From positions 6,054,646 to 6,118,645 of the forward strand of contig OZ007514.1 of NCBI GenBank assembly GCA_963931865.1: a DNA stretch of 64,000 nucleotides, given 5' to 3'. Below are positions 33,144 to 45,158 of the stretch, in pieces. Every line of letters starts with the position of its first letter. The stretch's first letter is position 1. Below the pieces are notes generated by a model. It worked only from the letters and a program-made list of their open reading frames with translations. It ran no database searches and was not told the origin of the DNA. Made by a program: the position numbers and the translations under genes. The stretch is from Axinella damicornis. Lineage: Eukaryota > Porifera > Demospongiae > Axinellida > Axinellidae.

Positions 33144-33471
33144 TAGCCTCGTTCCCAGGCCTGCGTATCGGAAGGCTTGGTATGTTTCCTCATGTGCGTG
33201 ACGTCGAGGGAAGAAAGGTGGTAGAAAGGACGTGATTGAACGTGGGCAAACTTGGGCTCAAAACAGCAAGAAGAGCTAAGGTGTGAGGTAACTTACCACA
33301 CATATCTAGCTAGCGGGGTGACTGTCATATACACCAAGCATTGAATGTGTAGTTGGTTGAACCTTCGCTTTATCGTTCTTAAAATGTTTTGCCATTTATC
33401 AATTACGTCATGCTCATGTGAGGAAACATACCAGGCTCCCCCCACTTTTACGTACTGGCAACGAGGCTATA
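33144..33471. mobile_element. Foldback MITE of about 330 bp
   Basis: Ends TAGCCTCGTTCCCAGGC and ...GGCAACGAGGCTATA. Inner arms TTGGTATGTTTCCTCATGTG and CATGTGAGGAAACATACCAG are inverted copies. The core of about 200 bp has no gene. Confidence 0.75.
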
Positions 33472-33484
33472 GTAACCTCCAGCA

Positions 33485-33640
33485 TTCACTAATAGTCTAG
33501 TATTCCCTGTACATCATTTTTAGTAATCTCTAGTACTCTCTAGTAATCTCTAGTAATCTCTAGTAATCTCTAGTAATCTTCAGTAATCTATAGTAATCTC
33601 TCTAGTAATCTCTAGTAATCTCTAGTAATCTCTAGACAAT
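33485..33640. repeat. Decamer tandem repeat TAGTAATCTC
   Basis: About 12 units of TAGTAATCTC and close variants (TAGTACTCTC, CAGTAATCTT). The inverse array (AGAGATTACT units) is at about 34792-34866, and a trace lies at 56730-56752. Confidence 0.8.
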
Positions 33641-35040
33641 GTGGATGCTGATTGAGTGAGTATTCACTGTTATGTGTTTTGTGTTATGTGTGATAGGCTT
33701 GATCATCTTGGGACAACTGGAAAAGCAGGCAACAGGAAACAGGACAGGAGTGGGAACGATAAGGGTGGAGCTTGGTTTCTACCTATTTGTGAGAATAGCT
33801 GCTGCTCTTGTATTACCCTTGGGGCTAAATCATTTTAATTAAAGGTTGGTGAAGGTGCTTTCCCAACGAATGCACAAATACGTGTGGCATCTATAAGAGA
33901 CAGTGGATAGCCAGAGCCACCTTCGTTGATGCTCATCAAATATGGACGTGACCTTTGACCTCTCAGAAATCAAGCAGACCATGCCTCAACAGGCTTGAAA
34001 GCAACTTGAGACAGAGCTGGAGACAACCCCTTTTAGCTTTGGTGACGTTTGCTGTCTGTATACAGCTGTTTCGGTCAGTCAAGTCCAGAGTCCAGGTTTT
34101 ATTGTGACCCCAAAATGAGCCACGCTTAGGATTGTGTCGTTCCTGCTCCCAGCCTCCCATCCCTTTTTGCCTTTCCCAGCTTTTCCACTTGCCCCTCATC
34201 TTGTGCACATCATGTGCTTACTAGTGCTCATCTTGTGCTCATCATGTGCTCATCATGTGCACAGCTAAGCTGAGTGTGGTGAAGCAAGGGAGGAGGAGGA
34301 GGAGGGAGATGTTGAGGGAGATGTCCCCATCATCATACGTACGTACCACCTGGCTGGAGCACATGCATGTGTTTCAGTATACAATATATCATACGTAAGT
34401 ACCACCTGGAGCACATGCATGTGTTTCAGTATACAATATATGTGGTTCATTATACTGTGTAGTGAACTTCACAGTAGTTTGTGATTCTGCTCGCGATTCT
34501 TTCCCTTACATGCCCTTGCACACACATGTACCTTAAGGTCACTATTATTTGTGGGTACCAATTTTACTGAATTTGAAAAAATCGCTCAACTTTGAACCCA
34601 GAAGCAGTAGTATTGGCACCAAGTGACGTTAAATGTGTTTAGTTGAAGAGATTCATAAGCTAGCGGCCTACAAAGTGCGATCTGAGAAGGAAATTAGCTG
34701 TACAGGATGAATCAGTGTGTAGCTATTATGTGAGTGCAAGACCTGAGACATTGTTCTGAACCGTGAGTTTGTGCTATCTGTTGCTCAGCAGACTAGAGAT
34801 TACAGGAGATTGCTAGAGATTACTGAAGATTACTAGAGATTACTAGAGATTACTAGAGAGTACTAGTGTGCTATCTGTTGCTCTGTAGTTTTTACCAGCA
34901 GACTGAGCGGTACAGTTGCCACTTCCAAGATTTTAAGAATGCTAACATTAATACCCACAAATAGTATTGACCCTACGATACAACTACACATGTAGTCATG
35001 CAAACAAATTTAGTAATGTATGTACACATGCACGCACACA
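33641..35040. repeat. Gene-free stretch with small tandem repeats
   Basis: About 34328-34440 holds two copies of a 55 bp unit (CATACGTA...ACCACCTGG, AGCACATGCATGTGTTTCAG). About 34210-34262 repeats CTCATCATGTG. 34792-34866 is the inverse decamer array. An AC microsatellite begins at 35033. A hydrophobic frame at about 33690-33838 could be an exon but is unsupported. Confidence 0.5.
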
Positions 35041-35067
35041 CACACACACACACACATAAATTCCCAG

Positions 35068-35160
35068 GTGCTGGTGGTGGAATCGGTGAATATGTTGGAA
35101 AGATTGCTGAAGGTTGGCATGGACCAAGACCCAAGAGAGGCTGTGCTCAAATACACAAAG
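35068..35160 (+). CDS. Internal exon of an unrecognised gene (31 aa), duplicated at 56.88 kb
   Basis: The 93 bp segment is bounded by CAG and a donor GTCAGT and reads VLVVESVNMLERLLKVGMDQ followed by DPREAVLKYTK in one frame. A diverged copy at about 56880-56971 keeps the 3' half and the donor but has lost the frame. Helical, Leu-rich, family unknown. The 35-39 kb and 56.8-58.7 kb regions are paralogous, and this copy is the better preserved. Confidence 0.45.
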
Positions 35161-38140
35161 GTCAGTTATACCATGTTAGATGGATTTCTTGACCATCCAA
35201 TCCTTGAGCAAGTCAGCGGGTGATAGCCTCATTCTCAGCCCTCCTCCCAGCTTTTTGGGCAACAGCTGGGTCAAGGTCCTCTTGGGTGAATGCTAGTCCC
35301 GTGTCCACATTGGGTCAACTGAGGTGGCCTCGTTCACAGACGGTAAAAGGAGAGGAGAAACCGTCTCCTCTGTCGGTTTATAGCCTGGGACCAATGCAGC
35401 AATTGGTGGCATCCATGTGTTCGAGCAGGACTTTGTTTTCTCCAGTCAAGAAAGTCCTCAGAGAATTCCCATCAAGGTCCAGAGCTCCAGAACTAGGAAC
35501 AAGAGTTTCAGACTAGCTCTCACAACACAGGGCTTACTGGAGGTGTGGTCACTCATGGGCACACCTGTGCACCTGACTTGAGTGGGTGTGTTCAATGGTG
35601 GAACCCGCTGATCATAGCCTCATTCCCAGGCCACGTGGGAGGAGAGAGAGTGGCCTGGGAACGAGGCTATCACTCTGATTACTGTGCTCTCACTCGACAT
35701 ACCCATCAAAGTTCATCAGCATTTGCTGTTGCCTACAGTATATCTCAGAACCACAGACTGTGTGGTTGTCAGTGGGTCACGGGGACACAACCTTTCATTC
35801 AAGGTGTCCACATTCCTATCCTGATACCTTTGTACACAACTGGAGGGGGCGGGGCACATGGGATGGCCCTTGAAAGAAATATCCTCAAAGCACTGATTTG
35901 AGTTACCTGATATTTTAATAGACAAAGGTCAAGTACCCTCCTCTAGCTCAGCTGAGTCCAGTATAGGATGCATGTTCTTATGTCAGCTTAGAGCAAAGGT
36001 CCAGTTTACATACCTAAGCTGTTGCTGAGGAACTACATTGTGCTATAGTTACAGGGTCCTCTGGACATTCTCCACAGCAGTGGCAGTTCACATTGTAGCA
36101 AATGGAACAAGACTTTCTCAGTCTTAGACCGGTCTGTCTACATTAAACCAAAGCAACGGTAGGCATGTAATGACTGGGCAAAATTGCAGAACTGACGTCA
36201 CGTAAAATGTTGTGTGGACCCTGCCTTCCATACTCCATAGTGGCATTGATCACTTCACTGGTCAGTACAGTCACAGCTGTCATTCTTGCTTACAAGAGCG
36301 CTTCTTAGTCAGGAAAAAATGAATATATTATATCCAGTAATTATTACGTATGACTCCATGTGAACACTGCTCAAATTGACCGACCCTCCCTCTTCCATAG
36401 TTACTTTGTGCGAGTGGGGTGCCATTGGGATCAGCATGACAATTATCAGCCAGTGTCACAATCCTCAGAAAGTCATTTGTCATGATTGAGATACGAAGCT
36501 GTGGATTATGCCTGTGCAATGAGCAGGAAAAGAGCCTTGAAATGATGTTCTAAAGTGTCTCCTGGCCCGGGCCTGCTTGCCTGGCCTGGTGCCATATTTC
36601 ATAATCATAAACTTGAAATCAATTTGGACTTAGGTTGCATTAGCGCTGAAGTTGCACTAGACCAAAGGCTATAATCTATGGTTTTTCATGATGGGGTCGA
36701 AATCCAACCTACAGCAGAATGGACCTGATTTGAAAGCTCTATTCATGCTGATCACAATGGCACAAACCACAGGCCCATATCTCGTTCCTAGCCCTGGATA
36801 AATGACATAGTACAAGACATTTCACTTACCACATGAACTTGGAATGTCATAAGATTGAGATGTGACGCTGTGGATTGTGTCAGTAGGAATGAACCTTCAA
36901 ATAATAAATGAGTTTCTCTCGACCTGCTTGCCTGCCAGCCTGGCTGGCTTTGTGCCAATTTCATCAGCAAATGATGTCCTACAAATCGATTTGAATGTAA
37001 GTCACAGTTGTGGCAAAATCACACTAGACCAATCTATAATCCATGCTTTTTCATGATTGGGTCAAAATCCAACTTGCAGCTCGCTTGCCTGCCCGTCATG
37101 CCTGCCTGGCCTTGTGCCGTCTTGTCCTAAAAGTCGATTTGAATGTCAGTCACATTTGTGCCAAAATCACAGTGTAGTCATGGTGTGGTAGCTAAAAGGG
37201 TCAAGTATGTTCCCCAACTTCCCCTCCTCTGTGAGCAGCTGGTGTTGTTGATAAGGTACAAGTGCACATGTTCTTATGTCAACTTCAGTACTTTCAGCAA
37301 CATTCTCGTCCTGGACAGAACCAGAAGCCCTATGCGTGAAATAATATACATAATTGAGAAAGTTGAATTCTCTATGATTTCATTGGCAGTCTGAAATTCC
37401 TGCCTAAAAGGTGTGACTTCAAAGACCGAGCTTTCTGCGCAAACTCGCCAGACCCTCTTTCCCACGAGGGGTGGGGTCTGGGCACGAGACTACTTCAGTA
37501 CAGCAACACTGGCACTATCCCGTTGCTAAGGTGTTGCTAAGGAAATGGGTAGTATTCCCATGCAGTGAATAGTTGCACGTCCCCAGGACAGCCTCCACAA
37601 CAGTGGCAGCATACACATAACAAACAGGACTTGTATGCTTCCAGGCGTTCCCCATTTTACACCACTCTTCAGCTTGGGACGCTGTAAAACGCGGAATAGC
37701 GGAATAACGGAATAACTTTTTATTGACCGGAAATGAAATTTTGAAAATATGCTTTGTTCTTTGCCGACACAGCATGTGTACTAGTATCATGCTTGCATGA
37801 TTGAGGGATCCGGGAGCTGCGCTGAGAGCTATGATAGTACACGTGCCGTGTCGGCAAGGAACAAAGCATATTTTCGAAATTTAATTTCCGGTCAATAAAA
37901 GTTATTCCGTATTCCGCGTTTAACAGCGTCCCGTTCAGCTTCTGTGTATCGTTGTCAATTTAACCAATGAACAAGTATATAGGTCTAGGCCTGGGAACGA
38001 GTCTACAGTTGTTGGGCCTCTTATATTGTTCCAAGGACTATTATCAACAGCTTGTTAACCTCTAATCTGCATGGGACAGGGACAAGCTTGTTCACCTCTA
38101 ATCTGCATGGGACAGGGACAGACTGTGTGTAAAGTAAATG
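35161..38140. repeat. Part of a large diverged segmental duplication, no firm gene
   Basis: 35520-35910 matches 57590-57970 and 38200-38530 matches 58190-58480. A hairpin MITE lies at 35615-35670 (copy at 57677-57731). About 36430-36720, 36830-37060 and 37060-37180 are diverged tandem copies of a unit with CTGCTTGCCTG...GTGCCA and ATGxTTTTTCATGAT. Possible minus-strand exon at about 36421-36525 (MTNDFLRIVTLADNCHADPN), unsupported. Confidence 0.5.
37676..37932. mobile_element. MITE of 257 bp with long TIRs and flanking 8 bp repeat
   Basis: Arms of about 90 bp begin GGGACGCTGTAAAACGCGGA (left) and, read inward, GGGACGCTGTTAAACGCGGA (right), then share TTATTGACCGGAAAT and AAATATGCTTTGTTC. TTCAGCTT stands directly before the left end and one base after the right end (37934-37941), suggesting an 8 bp target duplication as in hAT-type elements. 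No coding content. Confidence 0.8.
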
Positions 38141-38384
38141 CTGACAGTATTATCAGCTGGAAATTAGTACACGACATATTAGCTGGTGCACCAGAAGCCG
38201 TCAGTGCAGTGTTGAGGTCCCACCAGATCAGACATTCAGTTTCAGTACTGACCCACTGTGTAGCTAGCCAGGAATTGACCTCTCATGGCCGTGTGAATGT
38301 GTGTTTGGGTGTTCTGAATGGACCAGCTCAGAGAGTCTATATTCCTTACCTCCATATATACAGTTGAGAACATTGCTACCGACT

Positions 38385-38513
38385 GCTGCTCCGTGGACAG
38401 TGTAGGCTGTGATCGTGTCTGTGTTGCTGGCTGGAATGGCAGGAAAGGGAAGAAGGATGGCGTGTACATACAGACAAGCTACTCCCTGACTCAAGATGAA
38501 CAGTCATGTTTAG
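38385..38513 (+). CDS. Possible exon, Cys-containing, duplicated at 58.36 kb
   Basis: One frame reads CCSVDSVGCDRVCVAGWNGR and ends YSLTQDEQSCLG before the donor GTAAGG at 38514. The paralogous copy (about 58350-58480) retains the same donor but carries indels. Family not recognised. No upstream acceptor is certain. Confidence 0.35.
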
Positions 38514-38649
38514 GTAAGGCAACTCTACTGTGTTTGCAACCTGCCCGTACATGTATCTAGGTACCACAGTGATAATCTTTAGTAGCTAGTTATTAGCAGA
38601 GGCTGAGTAAGTCCATCCTCAGAGAGCACGCATCCTGGTCTCAGTTCAT

Positions 38650-39022
38650 GTGTAATGGAGTACTACCACCACAGTCTGTCCCACGAGCTTGCCCACCTTC
38701 CCCCACATCTCATCCATGTCATACCCCTGTGCAGTTAGCTCCGCCCACACAGAGGTCAGAGTCCGCTTGCTCCCTTCTTCTCCTCCCCCCCCCCTCCTCC
38801 TCACTGTGCACATAGTCCTTGCTCCTCTTGTTCAGAGAGTAGTTGGTAAGGTGCATAAACGTCTTATGGAAGTTCTTCACACTCGGAGGCTGATAGGGAA
38901 TCGTGCAGAACCGAACCATCCCAGAGGTACTCAGGTAGACCTCGGGGGGATCAAGACCAGCAACCAACACGTACAGCCTCAGGTCAAACTTCAGCCCACG
39001 TATAGTAGTTTCATACTCCCTC
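38650..39022 (-). pseudogene. Tubulin tyrosine ligase-like (TTLL) exon, frameshifted
   Basis: The minus strand encodes the hallmark of TTLL tubulin glutamylases/glycylases: KFDLRLYVLVAG, then GMVRFCTIPYQPPS and FMHLTNYSLNK. This part of the ATP-grasp fold contributes substrate and nucleotide contacts. After YVHSEEE the frame runs into ten consecutive G (38785-38794) and then reads nonsense. A different frame after the run continues with TTLL-like SVWAEL...DMDEMWGKVGKLVGQTV. A single-base change in the run length would account for it. The acceptor is plausible at 39023. No other TTLL exon was found nearby. The paralogous segment at 58.6 kb lacks this exon. Either a pseudogene or a sequencing error in a real gene. 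Confidence 0.7.
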
Positions 39023-39029
39023 CTGTTGT

Positions 39030-40390
39030 GTAATACATATATCAGCAGTTCACTAGTCCTGTGCATCACTCCTTGTGTATAAAGTCATCCCTTCCTGTAC
39101 ACAGCACATGACATGCAGCGCTGGGTGTGAGGACGTCCCAGAATACTCCTCTCATTACCCCTCCTGTCAGACTGCATGGACAATACATTATACTCAGACC
39201 TATCACCACAGCATGTCATGATCATGAAGAATACTTTATGCAATCGTTTTGAACATTGGCATTATACTTCAGAAATGGTGCATATACGACAAACACTGCT
39301 ACAAAAGCAAAATTTAAATGTTGCGAAATCAATATAATGATCTATTCAAGTGAATTATGAAATGTTGCACATGTGAACGGGCTTATAATAATGTTATACT
39401 GAAATTCACTCTATAATGTGCATAATCATCTGATTGCCATGCATGCATGGAGATGGCACTTTGAAGTCGCAAAAATCCAAATCATTATAATAATTATACA
39501 ATTCTGCCACTTCTCACTGAATTTTGTCCGCAGTCTCATTCTGGGCCATAATTATAGCCTCGTTCCCAGGTAGCATTTTGTTGCATACCTCCTCCCCAGC
39601 ATTTCGTTATACTCAGTATGCAACAAAATGCTGGGGAGGAGCCTGGGAACGAAAAAATAAATGACGATTGTGATGAAAATTATATAACATGGCAATTATA
39701 ATGGGAGCCTGATCCACCCCATCCCTCCCAATCGATGGTCGATCCCCCCATCCCTCCTGATGCTTCAACCCGGACTTCCCATGCACCTAAAAATAGTAAT
39801 CAGTGCTAATCACACTCCTCTATGCTCCACTCCTAATTGCATCATGCTCACACACTGGAAAATGAGTGACAGAAAATGACGATTGTGATGTCAGGTAAAA
39901 GAATACACACTCCTCTATGCTCCCTAAAGGTGAAAAATAAGAATGAAATAGAAACATGAATAATGTACCATGGCAAAATGAAAAAAACTAAATCAGAGGA
40001 AGAATGTGACTAAGTGCTCAAGCTCAACCCTATTCCTCTATACTCCACACCCTTCCCTAGCTCCTCTCAATAATGCTTCACCCCTCCCAATGATCACCGC
40101 ACCCTCTCTCCTTAAAAACAAAACAAACACGAGTAATGTGTTGAGAAAGTGAACAAAAAGAAACCATGGAAACTGAAGAGGTGATGTGAAAAATATAGAA
40201 AGGATTATTGTACACTTCACAGGATGCTCAACATATTGTCTTCCAAGTCACAGTACACAGAGGTATAGCCTTGGAAAGCTGAATTCAACAATTTCCGCAA
40301 TTCAACTCTTGTTGACTGTAGACTAACCACCGTTTGATTCTTATTGCTCCTGCTTCAAGAGAATTTGGATATAATATACTGAACTGTGCA
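39030..40390. repeat. Gene-free stretch with one hairpin MITE
   Basis: 39555-39652 is a foldback MITE (TAGCCTCGTTCCCAGG, inner GCATTTTGTTGCATAC / GTATGCAACAAAATGC). 39055-39150 has the single-copy ancestor of the 61 bp minisatellite at 58.7 kb (GTGTGAGGACGTCCC). The rest is AT-rich with no gene. Confidence 0.5.
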
Positions 40391-40395
40391 AATGT

Positions 40396-40605
40396 TCATG
40401 TGGTGCAGACTCTGATCAGTCTCTGGTCACCCCTGATGTTGCAGATGAGTACTTGGTATTTCTTTTGGGGTAGCATGTGACCTCTTAATTCTCTGCACCT
40501 GTAGTTTGTGAATCTCCAATGCATCTTCTTGAGCTGTCTCATAATATTATATGGAGGGTTGATAGGAGACTGGATGGCAGGCTCATACAGTATGTCATCA
40601 GTGCC
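40396..40605 (-). pseudogene. FTSJ1/TRM7-like C-terminal exon, copy A
   Basis: After an acceptor (AG at 40606-40607) the frame reads GTDDILYEPAIQSPINPPYN and runs to a TGA at 40396-40398. The PIQxPIxPPY word is the signature near the C-terminus of FTSJ1, the methyltransferase that 2'-O-methylates the tRNA anticodon loop. The same exon is better preserved at 45159-45440. Past INPPYN the copy has lost the CKLKK segment through indels. It belongs to a series of three tandem partial copies. Confidence 0.6.
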
Positions 40606-40659
40606 CTATGACCACGGAGACATGCATACAAACATAGGGATTACACACAGTTAGGTTTA

Positions 40660-42711
40660 TGCATATTGTGTGCGCATGCTACATATGTTGTGCTTAGTAG
40701 AGTAATGTCCTCATGTGGACATTGCTATGCAAGACCAAGGGAGGGTAGTAGAGTAATGTCCTCACGAGGACATTACTATGCAAGACCAAGGGAGGGAGTC
40801 GCATCACCAGTATCGGCAAAGACTTGCAGCCTGATGCGCAAGACTGGCACAAAAGCCAGCCATTTACTAGGCTAGGCTGAGGGCTCCTCCACTGCTAATT
40901 CCAAGCACAAATTTTATAGTGACTCGAGGGGTCAGCATCTATGTGATCGATCGATCTAGCTAGTGATGTGAATTTGAGAGTGTGGAGCTGAGATCATGTC
41001 GATTACACTCACTGTTCACTACACATGTAGCTGGTCAAGCTGTGTGAGCCCTGAAGGCCCCGCTATGCTTGTACCATAACCTCTGGCTACTTGAGACTAT
41101 AATTATAATATTATCGTGTATAAACCATAAACAGCTGTCGACTGCACAGGCTGTTTGATATAATTATGTAGCTCTGTAAGCCCTGGAGGCATCACACACT
41201 CATCCACTGACCTGAGTGTCAAGGTTGTACTTCCCGCACCATCAAGTCCTCGCGGCAAATAAAACTCAATTGGCCAGCAGGAAACCCACAACATTCCTAT
41301 GAGTGATAATATGTTCCAGTATGTGTACATACGCATGTACATTATAGTGAGAAATAGATCCCCCATTCAGAGCCTCACACTAATCCGCTCGGCTATGTTC
41401 TTATCAACAAGAAATGATTGGGTGAGGTGTGTAAGTTACAAGAAACAAGGCAAGCACTCATGTAGTTTATGTCAAACGTTCTGTGCGGGTAAGACAGCTG
41501 TGCATAGACTAGCTCCAACCAAAGACATTGACAAAGGTACAATTACGAGACCATTTTCTTTGAGAAGACAAGGGCAGCTGCTTGCCAACAACTATGCATT
41601 GTCTGCCTGCTTCTAGTCAAGCAGTATTTGCGCAAGCGAGCATTGCTCACCACTGCTCTCAAGAGTAGCTCGCTTTGCTGAGTGACTTTAACTACAGTGA
41701 GAACAAGTGGAGCGTGTGCTATTTTAACAATATGGTTACGACTCACCATAATTGTGATCCAGGAGGGGATTGGTCATTGTAGGAGCGTTTTATACAATGT
41801 GCAGTCTTGGGGCTGGGAAGGGGGGGGGGGGGGGGGGGGGGGGGGGGACCGTTTGTACTTTTGTAACTGTGAACATGAACTTTGGCGGTGTCATAATAGT
41901 TTGTGTACATAGCAAAACGTTTTGAGGGTGCGTATAGTTGAGACCAAAGCTTGCACTAATTGCTTATTCGAAAATACGCCCACTCCCCACTTTGGCTGGA
42001 TGTAGTGTACAAAAAGGGGGGGGGGGGGGGGGGGGGGGGGGGGCGGCATATTAACGGGAGACTACTGTAAAATAAAAATTAATGTTGCTTGGCTTTATAA
42101 TTTTGGATATGCCATCCATATGATCATCACCAGTTCAGAGATCGCAAGTTGCAAGTTATGCCTCTCTACATGGCAGAAAGGTAGCTGCAGGTCTGTCATT
42201 TCTGAGCCAAAGAAATGAGAGTTACAAGTTGGTGAAGTGGGTATCAGTTGGACATTATAAAATGATTGAGTTCCCATCCCTGGTAGGATAGTTCTTCAGC
42301 AGTCCATAGATCCTTGTAGGTGTGTTTAGCCTCGTTCCCAGGCTGCATGGGCCTGGGATCAAGGGTTAGCCTCTGGCTTCCATAGATCCTTGTAGGTGTG
42401 TTTAGCCTCGTTCCCAGGCCGCATGGGCCTGGGATCAAGGGTTAGCCTCTGGCTTCCATAGATCCTTGTAGGTGTGTGTTAGCCTCGTTCCCAGGCCGCA
42501 TGGGCCTAGGATCAAGGGTTAGCCTCTGGCTTTTGTGAAAGTCTTTCTCTTGGAAGCTGTTATCCTTGATCTCCCTAACAACTTTCATGCAGTCTGAAGA
42601 GGGTGCTTTCAGGATGACCAACGTGAAATTCTAAAGCCCTGAAATTTTACACATGCAAACATTTCCCCATGTGGTACAATCCAAACTTGCATCTATTCTA
42701 CGGACATGTAC
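40660..42711. repeat. Intronic and repeat DNA of FTSJ1-like copy A
   Basis: 40680-40800 holds two copies of GTAGAGTAATGTCCTCA...GCAAGACCAAGGGAGGG; a relative lies at 46865-46935. 41743-41790 (minus) is a remnant of the exon with AATCCCCTCCTGGATCACAA, also at 45592-45650 and 47284-47380. G runs of 28 are at 41820-41847 and 42016-42043. 42302-42533 has three copies of a 76 bp unit that contains the MITE motif (TAGCCTCGTTCCCAGGC). Confidence 0.55.
42302..42533. repeat. 76 bp tandem repeat containing the MITE motif, three copies
   Basis: The unit runs from CCATAGATCCTTGTAGGTGT through TAGCCTCGTTCCCAGGC, GCATGGGCCTGGGATCAAGG to GTTAGCCTCTGGCTT. The three copies differ at very few positions. Confidence 0.85.
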
Positions 42712-42863
42712 CTATGCTGGAGTTCTGCTGCAGTGTGGTTTACAGCCGGTGACCCTCCCAAGATCTTCAGCTGAGAGGAGAGCAGCTGCACATTCTTGCC
42801 ATGGAAGACCTTGGCCACAAAGTTTCCACCTTCCTTCAGGACAAGGCTTGTGATGTTCAGCAC
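42712..42863 (-). pseudogene. FTSJ1/TRM7-like methyltransferase exon, copy A
   Basis: Bounded by an acceptor (CAG, ending 42864) and a donor (GTACAT from 42711). It reads [20 protein letters not shown], the strand-helix of the Rossmann core of FtsJ-type methyltransferases (animal FTSJ1: GG-FVAKIFRG). The frame then drifts: the KPRSSRNSS segment expected after it is lost in a short deletion. So the exon is recognisable but damaged. Compare the copy at 48961-49119. Confidence 0.7.
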
Positions 42864-43495
42864 CTGAGAAGTATCGAGAGCAAAGACGTGTACAGAGTCA
42901 GTTGATTGACATTACATAATGCATGTTGATATAGAGTGGACATGCTAACAACATAATATGGTATACCATCCTCTCTCCTTAACCGTTTACCAGCTAATGA
43001 CGCCTTAAGGTGTCATGAGACTTTCAGCTTCATGATGTCACATCCGGCAATGTCCTTGAGAGATAGGCTCTGCGCCAGCAGAAAGGGCGGGGCACGGGGA
43101 GGTGGGTGGGTGCACCCGAAGGGTGCTCGCCCGTTTTTCAGCTACGGCAGGTTGGCATTTCTCGGGAGGCTTGATTGCAAGCTCGTTAATTGGTGGGTGT
43201 GGTTAAGTCACGTATACGCTCAGTATAGCTGAAATTACCTGTGTGAGCAGTTTCGAGCCCAGCAATGCCAGGGAACAGAAATTAGGGTATGTTTAAGTGT
43301 TCTATAGACTGAAAATGACCTAGAGAAAGAATTTGGCCCCTAAAGAGTTAAAACAACAAACCAACACGAGTAGATTAAATGTGATGCGAAAAGTGAATGA
43401 CAAGAGGTGATGATCCGTATGCTCCCCCCTCCCTCAACAAAAACAAATGACAGCAAAACAAAGCGAAGAATGTAAGTGATGAAACCCATGAAAAA
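42864..43495. other. Gene-free stretch, nothing recognised
   Basis: No exon or repeat family apart from short A-rich words next to the minisatellite. Confidence 0.35.
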
Positions 43496-43509
43496 AACGC
43501 ACCCTAAAT

Positions 43510-44285
43510 ATGCTCCCCCATCCGTCCCCTATATGCTCCCTCAACCATCCCCTATACGCTCCCTCACCCGTCCCATAAATGCCATCCCCTATATGCTCCC
43601 CCTCCCGTCCCCTATATGCTCCCCGACCCATCCCCTATATGCTCCCCGACCCGTCCCCTATATGCTCCCCAACCCGTCCCCTATATGCTCCCCGACCCAT
43701 CCCCTATACGCTCCCCTACCCATCCCCTATATGCTCCCCCTCCCGTTGCCTATATGCTCCCCGACCCATCCCCTATATGCTCCCCTACCCGTCCCCTATA
43801 CGCTCCCCGACCCGTCCCCTATATGCTCCCCAACCCGTCCCTTATATGCTCCCCAACCCGTCCCCTATATGCTCCCCGACCCATCCCCTATATGCTCCCC
43901 AACCCATCCCCTATATGCTCCCTGACCCATCCCCTATATATGCTCCCCGATACGCTCCCCTACCCATCCCCTATATGCTCCCCCTCCCGTTGCCTATATG
44001 CTCCCCGACCCATCCCCTATATGCTCCCCGACCCGTCCCCTATATGCTCCCCTACCCGTCCCCTATACGCTACCTGACCCGTCCCCTATATGCTCCCCGA
44101 CCCGTCCCCTATATGCTCCCCGACCCATCCCCTATATGCTCCCCAACCCGTCCCCTATATGCTCCTCGACCCATCCCTTATATGCTCCCCCCCCCTATAT
44201 GCTCCCAAACCCATCCCCTATAATTATGCTCCCCGACCCATCCCCTATATGCTCCCTGACCCATCCCCTAGCTATATTATGCTCT
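43510..44285. repeat. 23 bp minisatellite, about 33 units
   Basis: Unit TATATGCTCCCCGACCCATC plus CCC, with alternation of GACC(C)/AACCC/TACCC and CAT/CGT. Because 23 is not divisible by three, all forward frames stay open and give long false proline-rich proteins. A few units are truncated (43580, 43935, 44190, 44270). Confidence 0.95.
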
Positions 44286-45158
44286 CCCACCCTTCTAAAA
44301 ACAAACAAAAAAAGAACTAATGCTCCACCCTTCCCCTATATGCTCCCCCTACCTAATAAAGAGTGAAGGAGTCAGAGAAGTGAACGATGGGCATGAGCAA
44401 CCCCTGGTCAGACTGGGACTGTACCTCCACAGTTAGCAGCGGGCAAACTCTGTTTCCAACGAATCACAACCCCCCTCTCCATCTTCCACCGCCCAGCCCT
44501 ACACACCACACTCCTCGTTCACACATCAGGCGGTACAGCCCCGAAATGCAAAGTCTGGAGGTAGCAGCAGAACCAGTTGGCGTCAGACTTCAAGGCCCTC
44601 AAAATAAACATTAAGGTAATATTCGCCCAAGAGTTTCTTATACCTGATGGTGTTCTTTGTCTTGCCACAAGGAGCGCAGCAGCGAGGTTTGGCTTCTGCA
44701 GAACGATTCGGAGTGTGACCCGGAGTGTTGCAGAATGTGACCCAGAGCAGCCCTTCCCCCAGTCACGCTCCACGAAATTAAAATCTGGCGCGTGGGCGCC
44801 GGGCGCGGGGAAGTGCGCGCGCACACGCAGAACAGCAGATCTTAGCCTCGTTCCCAGGCGGTCTCGGGCCTGGGAAAGAGGCTAAGCAGCTCTGTACTCA
44901 CCAAGCTTTCGACAAGATAACAAAACCTGTTAAAGTTCTCCCCCAACCACCCCTTTAATCATGGTGTACATCTGTCTACACAGCTTACAGACTACCTGTG
45001 AGTACCAATGCTTATACCTAGCACAATACATTCACATTCAGATCCAGTGAACTGGCATTTCATTGTAAAGAAATTATTGTCTCCTAAGTTACAGCACACA
45101 TAGGTACATCCTTGGGAAGCTGAATTCAGCAATGTTTGATTAACTTGTTGACTGTAAA
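44286..45158. other. Gene-free stretch with one hairpin MITE
   Basis: 44843-44885 is a hairpin (TAGCCTCGTTCCCAGGC...GCCTGGGAAAGAGGCTA). Bases 44560-44830 are GC-rich with open frames on both strands but no splice-site pair or domain. 45065-45158 is the 3' flank of the next FTSJ1 copy. Confidence 0.4.

Noticed and set aside
38689..39033. Plus-strand frame of 114 codons
   Set aside because: Shadow of the TTLL exon on the minus strand.
43476..44366. Several overlapping proline-rich reading frames of 120-214 codons
   Set aside because: They arise because a 23 bp minisatellite without stop words is open in all three frames. No start, splice or domain evidence.
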